This document shows, one piece after another, positions 54,792 through 64,000 of a stretch of DNA of 64,000 nt (within the stretch, counting starts at the first letter, position 1; each line of letters opens with the position of its first letter). The DNA comes from Mytilus trossulus (Eukaryota; Mollusca; Bivalvia; Mytilida; Mytilidae): assembly GCF_036588685.1 (NCBI RefSeq), contig NC_086382.1, positions 69,165,999 through 69,229,998 on the forward strand. The letters run 5' to 3'. The notes beneath the pieces are model-generated. The model saw only the letters and a program-made list of their open reading frames with translations, was not told where the DNA came from and did no database searches. The position numbers and the translations under genes are program-made.

Positions 54792-57700
54792 ATGGAAGCA
54801 CGTAAAGTTCATATTGTTTTATTTGTAGTTCTCACAATGGGGGATATTAATTTGGCTAAACCATGCTCCGATTCTGGGTGTCGGTCAGTTAAAATGCCGT
54901 TAGTGTCAGACAACTTAAAGGCTCCATTATTAGCTGAACTGGACGTATCAATAATTAACCAGCAGCTAAAAGAATATATTGATGATGCTATAAATATAAC
55001 ATTTATTGACAGATTCCATGACGTCGTCGAGGAAAAACAAAAGTCGTTAAAATCGAAGGTGTCGGAAATTTATAAACAATTAGCCAGTATGTCGGTATGG
55101 AATGGAAAATTGTCCAAACAGTTTCTAGGTAAGCTTTTTTTTAATGTTAATGGTGAGATACTATTGACACTAAGTCAAAAAAAAAGAAGAAGAGCAATAT
55201 ACATGCACTATCTCAACTTTTAATGAAGGTAATCAAAAACATAGACCTAAAAACAATATTTATATACTAGTAGCCAATCCATTAATATTTTTTTAAGTTC
55301 TAATTTATGCGGGTGCATATTAATTGAGTCGGTAAAACACTGTAACTTACTAATTAATTAAATTACCAGTAATGTTGTCGTGTCGGGGCCTTTCTTAGCC
55401 CTCCATACATTACGGGTATTTCCATTGTTGAAGGTCATTCGGTTGCCTATATGTACATCCACTTCATTTTCACCTTAGTAGATAGTTGTATTATACCATT
55501 GGCGATCAAACCACATCTCCTTATTTCTATATTCCTGATGAAATGGATTTAGATGCAGGTACAAAAATAATCTACGTTTATCAAGGGAGCAACCGTTCAA
55601 CTTCTTAAGGGCAGAAAAGAGGGGTATGAGTTTTCGTCTGAGTCAGAACATTTTACTTAAGTTTGTCGACGCTAGCAATCTTATTTTTTTTTTCAAAGCA
55701 TAACACTATAAGGTATGTGGTGGGGGAAATATGGATTCATCTTATCCATTTTTGTTATCCAGAGGTGGATTTAGAGGGTGCAGGGGGCCCGGGCCCCCCT
55801 TTACTAAGAAACTATTTGTTGATTAAATAGGGAATTACCGTGCTGAAGCATGACTGGAGCGGGGCTCCTCTTAGTCAGTCAGTGGGGTGCCACTTATGAA
55901 AATTTCTGGATCCGCCATTGTCATCTGCTTGACTACAATATTTTTTCTCATCTAATAAGGAATCAGTAATTATTCGATGTTTTTTGTTTAGGAAAGAACC
56001 AAAAAATTCCAACCTCCGGCTAGTCACCACCTCTACTCCCTCTCCCCTTTAATGATTATATCCTTGTCTGACATTGTTCATGGCTAGCTATTAAATCGTT
56101 ACTATTGACCAGATACCTCAAATGTCTGATAAGTAGATAAATGCACCATTACATTTAATAAGTAAACTCAAATGTTTGGTATCCTCGGAAACATGCAAAT
56201 TTTGAGAGTTTTATGTAATTCATGTGTAAGTAAAATGATGTAAATAAAATATAGAAAATTATGTTTTTTATCATTTTTATGGCTGTTATTTCTAAAAAAA
56301 AAATTAACATTTATGTGTTTGGTTCATTTTCCCCCAAACTTTGCCAAATAAGGGGAGATAACTCATAACATAGGGGAGATAACTCAGATAAAGCTATTTG
56401 TTATTTTACATAGAAAGTGTTGTGAATTGAGCTTTTTTGATATGCATAAAAAAGACGAATTGTGTGACCCCATTTTTTCTTCTTCTTAACTGAAAGCATG
56501 TTATTAGAGCTATCTTTTCACATTTTATCTTTAAATTACATCATGTAGTTTTCATTTTATTACACAAAATTGGATTTGCCATGCATAATCTACCAAAGGA
56601 GAAGGTCCGGTAAGACACCTTTTTGGCCCCAAAATATAGCAGTTTTACAAAATTGATAAAATGTAAACTTTTAGTTATTTTTTGGACCGTAGAATGCGTC
56701 TGCTACATAAATATGGGCTGGTTTTGACAAAACATGGCACATATATCGGGTACTAGCACCATAAAGTCATGCTAAATCACTGAAATCTTCACAATTTTAG
56801 CATTTTAGTATAATTTTAGACGGTTTTCGTGTAAAACGAAAGTGGCCGCATTCGTGTTCATCATTAATATTAAAATGTAAGTTGTATTTGATGATAATAC
56901 ATAACATAAATAAAGGTCGAGGATGAACACGGATGCGGCCACTTTCATTTTTAGCAAAAACCATCTGAAAAGTGACATTTTCTGGCATATTTGGTTGATT
57001 TTTCATATTTGAGCTTGAATCGGATCGTTTTTAATGACAAAATCAGTGAATATCTTACACATACACAGATAGAATCAAATAAAATAGACACTTAAGTGTT
57101 TCAAAAGTGGTCAAAATCTTTCGTCAGATGAACCTGAAATTTGAGGCCAAAATCGGTCCTTATCGGATCTACTCCTTTGACAATTTTGCACAATCTGTAG
57201 CATGAAAGTAGGTCCGGTGACCTATATCTTTTACTCTATATTAAAAAGCATGATAAAAACTTCATATTGACAAATTATTTAAATATTCTGTGGATTTTGA
57301 TTAAGACGCTCCAGACACCTTTAAGTGAATGAATTATATGGGTTTTTTTTTCTCAGAAATGTCACGACCCTGTGAGAAAGGATGGATAAAGTTTGGAATC
57401 CACTGTTACTACATCGGACCAGATACAAAGACATGGGAAGATTCTGTAGTAAGTGGCATATGTTCGATAATATTAAATACAAGGATTTACTATGATATGA
57501 ATTGTAAATAGCCCAACTAAACATGACGTTGAGATTAGAGTTTCAGCAAATTGCAGGGTTTTTTTTGTCGAAAAAACGAAAATGTAAATTCCTTTCTTTA
57601 TAAAAAAAAACCCATACAAATGTGTATCAATCATCACTGAAACCTAAACCCAAATACTTGTTACAATGATAGAATTAAGAATGGAAATAGAGAGACAACT

Positions 57701-60146
57701 ATCATATAACAGAGCTAAACAGGTGAAGACCACCAATGGGTCTTTTATACAGCAAGAACATCCAAGACTTACACTGTTCCCTAAACAATGTGTTCTTGTT
57801 CAGTATAAATGAACGTCATTTTGAACTCCGAAACATATAAATGAAACAACATTTAAAAATAAAACAACATAAGGTCCGAGAACACAATTAATTCGTAGTG
57901 CATTTCTTTTAGAACATAAATGAAAATAAAAAAAATCCCACCTGCGCTTTCTCAAAGAAACTTTTACAGTGTGTTGTACTACTTTTGGGACAAATTATAT
58001 CAAAAATATAGAAAACTTCATCGCATCTAACTCAAAATATGGACAATTTTATGTTTAGGGCGTCTTGAAATCTTTTGACAGCTTCCGAAGTGCTCATTTT
58101 CAACCTTTTTCAGCTGGACCAAATCACTACTTTCCTTTAAAATTCTGGACCCAAATTTTTTTACAGTGTAATTTTATCCCCCTACTTGCAATTTGAGGCA
58201 TTAAACATGGAGAAATAAATTTGGAAGAGGTATAAAAATTAATGGCAAGTAACCCACTGTCAACACTAGGGACTATATTTGTAAAATCAAGGGACGACAA
58301 TGGTGGTCTCGGACCATAAACGACAAACAAACTTAAGGACATACGCAAAAATGTAAAAAAAACAACCGCGTAAGGTTTCAACGGTCCCCTATATCTATAT
58401 ATACATGTAGCCAGTGTAGAATAAACAAACGGACACCAATACGTACAATTAAGTAGATATAAGACAATTTAATAAACATAAAATAAAAACATATACTTTT
58501 CCATAACACATAGAGACAAAAAAACTTTGTACTGTACACCACTGTCCAAGGTTAGGGGAGGGTTGGGATCCCAATAACATGTTTAACCAGTGATTGTCGC
58601 CAGTTTATGTGTTTCATATTTGTTTTTCGTTGATTTTTTATACATACATTTGACCGTGAGTTTTCTTGTTTGAACTCTTAAATTTACATTGTTATTTAAG
58701 GACCTTTTATATGTGACTATGAGGTATGGGTTTTGCATACGTACGGTGACCTATACATGTAGTTGTTATTTTCTGAGTTATATGGTCTCTAACGGAGAGT
58801 TGTGTCATTGGTAATCGTTCTACAACATTTTTATATCTTTTCATCAAATTCAATGTTTTGCTTTGTTTTGTGTATTTGATCACTCATTTTCAATAGAATC
58901 AAACTGTTTACTCACTTCTTTTCTTTAAAACAGATAAGATAAACTTATTTTATTTCCTAATCATAGGGCTCATAACAAGCATGTAATCACATAAAGTAAA
59001 AATAAAAAGCCTTTCTCTCCCACTCGCATACACTCACACATACAACTATCGTTCTGATTAAGGATGATTGATTTAACAGAACAACAGCGTTTTTTCTCGG
59101 GAATTTGAAATCGACCAAGGATAAATATACCAACGAACCTGCATCTTTTACAAATGCAATTATACCTAATAAAAAAGAGAAGGAATTTTATTAAATATAT
59201 ATAATATCTTTTTTTAGCTCGGGATGTCGTCTGTATAACGCCACAAATGTAGTGCACATATTAATGTAACTCTTACAATATTTATAAACAAATGGCACAC
59301 ATATCATTATTGTAGAATGTACATTATTATATTTCAGACTGATTGCCAGAGGAGAGGTTCTAACTTGGTTAAAGTAGAGGACGCATCGGAAAATCTCTGG
59401 CTTCAAACTGTAATGATTGGTAAGTTTATATAGATAATACGAAGTCTTCCTCCCTTCATGAATCACTCATTTTATAAAAATGTCATACTGATAATGCATA
59501 AGAGACGCTTACTACCCCCCCCCCCCCCCCCCACTTTCCACCCCACCACAAACCAATGAATGTCCTTCCCAAAGCAAGCAGAATTTTTCGGATTTCGTAT
59601 TGCTGATTTTTTATACCTCGTACAGTTTCTGTCTATTATAATTACAGATTGTTTAGATAAAGTGCTAAACTTGCAAGACATTTTTAGTTAAGTGCAATAT
59701 CTCCTGCAAGAAGCCAACTGTTGGCTTTAATCGTAAATGTGGTATTACTGTATCTGCGATTTGTATCTTTTTAATGTTTATCTGTTATCGTTTTCAAATG
59801 CTAAATATGTTTTCAACAATCAGATATCATTTAGTATTAGACTTGGTACAAAAGTTCTCATTAAAACACTATATGGTCAAAATACATGGTTTATTAAATC
59901 TTTGATTTGTGTTATTTTACAGCAAACAACATCGATATACTTAGGATTGGTGCACATGATATTCATCATGAAGGAACATGGCGCTGGATTTCTGATAACT
60001 CAGGTGTGGATTACACAAACTGGGGAGGCGGACAGCCTGATGATGCTGGCGCAAATGAAGACTGTGCTGAATTATGGAAAGCAGCTTCGTACCGATGGAA
60101 CGATCGTCCATGCTCATATTTATTGCGATATATTTGTGAGAAATAG
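54792..60146 (+). CDS. Secreted C-type lectin with coiled-coil neck, four exons
   Basis: Exons 54792-55128, 57357-57448, 59338-59419 and 59923-60146 (TAG stop) join to an open frame of 244 residues. Donors are GTAAGC, GTAAGT, GTAAGT; acceptors CTCAG, TTCAG, TACAG; phases 1, 0, 1 agree throughout. Residues 1-22 are a signal peptide (LFVVLTMGDINLA). Residues about 45-110 are a charged, helical neck with a NIT sequon at 68. The C-type lectin domain runs from about 118 to 243, with six cysteines of the long form (CEKGW, HCYY, DCQRR, EDC, RPC, ICEK), a diverged WIGL (LRIGAHD), the Ca2+/sugar motif QPD, which in this family usually favours galactose, and WND. All Ca2+-site-2 motifs look intact, so sugar binding is likely. 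In bivalves such lectins recognise microbes or food particles; that role is inferred. The gene runs on the strand opposite to the claudin-like array. Confidence 0.88.
55375..55530 (+). mobile_element. Family A, diverged, in lectin intron 1
   Basis: GTCGGGGCCTTTCTTAGCCC, CATTGTTGAAGGTCATTCGG and CATTGGCGATCAAACCACAT CTCC follow the family-A order. Confidence 0.55.
55760..55920. mobile_element. Small MITE with CAGAGGTGGATTTAGA / TCTGGATCCGCCATTG ends
   Basis: The ends are imperfect inverted repeats (CAGAGGTGGATTTAGA against the complement of TTTCTGGATCCGCCATTG). The interior is GC-rich (GGGGGCCCGGGCCCCCC). I recognise this type as common in bivalve genomes. Confidence 0.6.
56595..57220. repeat. 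Palindromic repeat in lectin intron 1
   Basis: CAAAGGAGAAGGTCCGGTAA on the left and CGGATCTACTCCTTTGAC on the right are inverted. An inner pair, AAAACGAAAGTGGCCGCATT CGTGTTCATC and GATGAACACGGATGCGGCCACTTTCATTTT, spans 56836-56952. Probably a MITE; exact ends uncertain. Confidence 0.55.
57873..58315. mobile_element. 443-bp MITE, second copy of the GGTCCGAG family
   Basis: The same element as at 44106, with ends GGTCCGAGAACACA and GTGGTCTCGGACC, flanked here by ATAA on both sides. It lies in lectin intron 2. Confidence 0.8.
58540..58840 (+). mobile_element. Dispersed repeat family A, in lectin intron 2
   Basis: GGTTAGGGGAGGGTTGGGAT, CCAATAACATGTTTAACC, GACTATGAGGTATGGGTTTT and GTGTCATTGGTAATCGTTC. 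The middle is shortened. Confidence 0.65.
59515..59532. repeat. Poly-C run
   Basis: Eighteen consecutive C in lectin intron 3, a likely length-variable site. Confidence 0.9.
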
Positions 60147-60503
60147 ATGAAAGCAAAACATTTATGATCAATTGATAAATTTGTGTAGTCTTCCTATTAT
60201 AGCTGAAGTCACTAACTTTATCAACCATCAACTATCAATGTTAAAATTATCTTACTCAATGTTTTATGTAAGCAATTAAAATTCAGCAGATTTGACATCT
60301 TTGCATTTGATATAGAGGGAGGGTAATGTAATTCCTTTGTGGGTCTCAGAGAAGTCGATCAGTTTTAAGTTGGCCTTGTGTTGTTAAATTTAAATGTGAA
60401 ATGTAATAATTGGTGATCAATGACTATAATATTGTATTTTCTTTTCTTTTGCATACACGTATACTACGTATTTAGTATAGATCATAATGCTACATGTATA
60501 CAC

Positions 60504-60509
60504 AATAAA
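60504..60509 (+). terminator. Candidate polyadenylation signal of the lectin gene
   Basis: AATAAA about 360 bp after the TAG; the first clear match on this strand after the stop codon. Confidence 0.5.
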
Positions 60510-60539
60510 GCTTAACTTTATACATTTGTACGGCTGTTT

Positions 60540-61640
60540 CAATGACACGAACCTGGTTTAACTGGACAAAGAAAGTTGCCAAATTATAATATTGACAAAG
60601 AGAGATATGAAACAAATATTTCTCAAAGTTAGACAACTCTTACAATAGAAAAATCTTGAACATCGCCCGACGCAAACGAAACGGATAATGATTCAATTTG
60701 TCTCCAGAATTTTCATTCCATAACCACCTGTTTTGGATATATCTATTTTCAATTATCATAACAATTGCACAAAGGATATATTACTGTCAGGTGAAAAAGG
60801 CTTTGAATATTCACAAAGATTGGCCTACTTGCATATTTAAGGCTGTGACTATTTCACATTGCTTAGATTATGTTTTCCTTGAGGGATTATTTTACTGAAA
60901 GAAACTTATGTTTCACATAAATATCAAACCATGATACTCTATGTTGAAAGCCTCGTCAATAACCTCATGAGACGTCTATTGATATAGTAGATGACTTCTT
61001 TAACCCCTTAACCCCCGAAATGAGGTCCTTGATAATGTATACATTTTTGTTCTACATGTACCCGTGGTGGCAAATATTGATTGATTGACAGCAACGAATA
61101 ACGCCAACTTTATTTTCTAGATACCATAGAGACAATTGAATATAAATGTGGTCGGAATTGATTCGTTGGATTCAGAGGCGAAATTGTTTTAAGAGTTTTA
61201 AAAATACGATTTAGCATTTGTAAAGTGGTGATAAAAGCTTACCTGGTCAAACAAAAAATGGGGATATTATCTCGTCAACTAGAACTGATACTTGATATCT
61301 TAATTCCAGTCACAATGAAAAACAAATATATTCCGTTTCTTTGTCAGTCTATTTATCGAACTCATTTAAGAGTTTGATGAGTAGAATCAAACCTTCATTT
61401 GCATTTGATCAGGATCTAAAAACATTAAAGGTTCTATCACGGCAACTAGAAATGACATTGAGCATCATCCAAAAAATGGTGAAACATTTCAGATCACCAT
61501 TCATAAGAGGTTATGACTAGTGAAAACCTTCATTCAGATTTTAAAAGAATGTACTTACATGTATACTATGAATGAGTCATAAAAAAAATTACCTTCCGAA
61601 ATCTCGTTATGTCGAATATAAAAAGGAACAAAGCATGAGT
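60540..61640. other. No recognisable feature
   Basis: No gene or named repeat between the lectin gene and the minisatellite region. Confidence 0.4.
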
Positions 61641-62090
61641 GAAAATAAAACCAATTAAAATTGAAACAAGGCACCAAAAACATAACTAAGCAAATATGTA
61701 AATATGGTAATAATGACTCTGAAACTGAAAAATTTAAGAATATGACAATAATGAAACTCATTCCAGGCGAAATCGATATTCAAACAAGCACGAATGTGAA
61801 CATGGCATTTGAAAAACTTAAACCAAGCAAAGTTATGGTTAAAATTTTGTACAAATTAAACCAAATAACACTGTGGCATGTTATCAATGAAACTTTTAAA
61901 AATACAAACTCTACTGTTAGCTCAACAACCGTGAAACTAACACTAAACATAACCAATGATCATGGCAATATCAAACATTGAATCATGCGAGAACTGTAAG
62001 GTGATAATATTGAAATTTCAACCTAGAAAATGTGAAAATGCAGTTGAAAAACAACAACCGAGCAAAATATTAACATGACAATTATCGTAA
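61640..62090. repeat. Degenerate edge of the 40-bp minisatellite
   Basis: AAACTTAAACCAAGCAAA-like and AAACTCATTCC/GAACATGGCA-like words appear with growing divergence. A 106-codon frame (61661-61981) runs across this and is probably chance. Confidence 0.45.
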
Positions 62091-63880
62091 AATGAAAACC
62101 AGACAAGAATGTGCACATAATAACAGTGAAACTTAAACCAAGCAAAACTGGCAATGGCAAAAGTAAAACTTAAACCACGCATAATTGTGGCGATAACTAG
62201 TGCAACTTAAACCAAGAAAAACTTTGGACATGACAAATAATGGAATTTTAAACCACACAAAATTGTTGATATGGCAAATGTAAAACTAAAACCATGCAAA
62301 ATCGTGAACATGACAAATAGTGAAACTAAATCAAGCAAAACTGTTGCAATGTCAAATGTGAAACTTAAGACAAGCTAAACAGTGGACATGACAAATAGTG
62401 AAACTTAAGCCAATCAAAACTGTGAAAATGTCAAATAGTGAAACTTAAACCTAGCAAAACTATGAACATGACAAATAGTCAAACTAAAACCAAGAAAAAC
62501 GGGGGACATGACAAATAGTGAAACTAAAACCAAGTAAAACGGTGGACATGACAAATAGTGAAACTTAAACCAAGTAAAACGGTGGACATGACAAATAGTG
62601 AAACTTAAGCCAATCAAAACTGTGAAAATGTCAAATAGTGAAACTTAAACCTAGCAAAACTATGAACATGACAAATAGTCAAACTAAAACCAAGAAAAAC
62701 GGGGGACATGACAAATAGTCAAACTAAAACCAAGTAAAACGGTGGACATGACAAATAGTGAAACTTAAACCAAGTAAAACGGTGGACATGACAAATAGTG
62801 AAACTTAAACCAAGTAAAACGGTGGACATGACAAATAGTGAAACTTAAACCAAGTAAAACGGGGGACATGACAAATAGTGAAACTTAAACCAAGTAAAAC
62901 TGTGGACATGACAAATAGTAAAACTAAAACCAAGAAAAATTGTGGACATGGCGAATAGTGAAAAACTGTGGACGTGAAAAGAAGTAAAAATTAAACCAAG
63001 CAAAGCTGTTGAAATGGCAAATGTGTAACTTATACCAAACAAAACTGTGGACATGGCGAATAGTGAAATTTTAACTAAGAAAACAGTGGACATGCCAACA
63101 AGTGGTTATTAAACCGAGCAATACAGTAGACATGGAAAATGATAAATTTAGACCAAGCAAAACTACGGACATTACAAAGAATGAAATTTGAATCAAGCAA
63201 TAATGCGGACATTGCAATTAGTGAAACTTAAACCATGCAAAACTGGATATGACAAATAGTGAAAACTAAACCAAGCAAAAAAGTGGACATGACAAATAGT
63301 GAAACTTATGCCTAGCAAAACAGTGGACATGCCAAGTAGTGAAACTTAAACCAAGTAAAAATGTGAACATGGCAAACAGGGAAATTTAACCAAGAAAAAC
63401 AGTGGACATGACAAATAGTAAAACTTAAACTAAGCAAAACTAGATATGACAAATAGTGAAAACTAAACCAAGCAAAAAAGTTGACATGACAAATAGTGAA
63501 ACTTAAACCAAGCAAAATAGTGGACATGGCAAACAGGGAGACTTAACCAAGAACACTGTAGACATGACAAATATTTAAACTTTAACAAAGCAAAACTAGA
63601 TATGAAAAGTAGTGAAAACTAAACCAAGCAAAAAAGTTGACATGACAAATAGTGAAACTTAAACCAAGCAAAATAGTGGACATGGCAAACAGGGAGACTT
63701 AACCAAGAACACTGTAGACATGACAAATATTTAAACTTTAACAAAGCAAAACTAGATATGACAAATAGTGAAAACTAAACCAAGCAAAAAAGTGGACATG
63801 ACAAAAAGTGAAACATAAACCAAGCAAAAATGTGGAGATGGTTAATTGTGAAACTTAAACCAAGCAAAACAGTGAATATG
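62090..63880. repeat. 40-bp minisatellite with higher-order units
   Basis: The monomer reads GTGAAACTTAAACCAAGTAA AACGGTGGACATGACAAATA, about 45 copies. A five-monomer block (200 bp) is repeated at about 62390-62510 and 62590-62710. Near the right end a block of about 155 bp that starts at TAGATATGA recurs at 63441, 63598 and 63753. Divergence is greater towards the left edge. Confidence 0.9.
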
Positions 63881-64000
63881 TCAGTGAAAAGGACTACATC
63901 AAATACCTGTTTTCACACTTGGGTTCTTTCTAATTCATGTTCTCTTGATCTTGTAATATACAGTAACATGCGATGAGTTAGCTTAGACTATATCATATTC

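Noticed and set aside
59737-60150. 137-codon frame overlapping the last lectin exon
   Set aside because: Out of frame with the QPD/WND-bearing reading; exon 4 is fixed by its acceptor and cysteines.
61661-61981. 106-codon Lys/Asn-rich frame
   Set aside because: It is built of diverged minisatellite-like words and has no domain signature.

Overview
The window looks like bivalve mollusc nuclear DNA, most consistent with a mussel (Mytilus or a close relative). It is AT-rich and intron-bearing, and it is packed with dispersed repeats that I recognise as typical of mussel genomes. Two related families ending in a 'TTGTCTCATTGGCA..TCATACCACATCTTC' type tail occur about 20 times. The species assignment rests on memory of such repeats, not on a search.

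Genes supported by the sequence are few. (1) A B-box (TRIM-like) protein on the minus strand lies at 1.6-2.4 kb. (2) A minus-strand tandem array of a small four-transmembrane, claudin/PMP22-like family fills 5.9-50.1 kb. It has three copies with three exons each and identical splice phases (184, 179 and 186 aa), plus one first exon with no visible partner exons (30.8-31.0 kb). (3) A secreted C-type lectin gene with four exons lies on the plus strand at 54.8-60.1 kb (244 aa; QPD and WND motifs). (4) A CCHC zinc-knuckle/coiled-coil reading frame, broken by one frameshift and one stop, lies at 45.7-46.7 kb and may be a gag-like relic.

Mobile DNA explains most of the rest. Intron 2 of the first claudin-like gene holds an inverted-repeat structure of about 11.8 kb (6.47-18.23 kb). 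Its arms carry a 22-bp minisatellite, and it splits a dispersed repeat into two halves, so it looks like a very large foldback-type element; a second inverted repeat is nested in its right arm. Intron 1 of that gene holds a 1.46-kb Harbinger-like element with an unoccupied duplicate of its target site nearby. A degenerate LINE with ORF1, endonuclease and reverse transcriptase lies at 26.5-30.2 kb, between two claudin-like first exons, and stops abruptly beside a (CAGA)n tract. Introns of the second copy contain a palindromic 21-bp minisatellite element and a 1.28-kb dispersed repeat inserted into one half of a tandem duplication. Reverse-transcriptase fragments, several inverted-repeat elements (18.4, 44.1, 51.9, 53.2, 55.8, 57.9 kb) and a tRNA-derived SINE (18.8 kb) are scattered through the window. 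The right end (62.1-63.9 kb) is a 40-bp minisatellite.

Four copies of a short conserved motif (ATTTCGCRGAAGAC) lie 0.6-1.5 kb upstream of three of the four claudin-like first exons and may be a shared control element. Long stretches (2.5-4.6, 12.9-14.5, 42.0-42.9, 60.6-61.5 kb) show nothing I can name.
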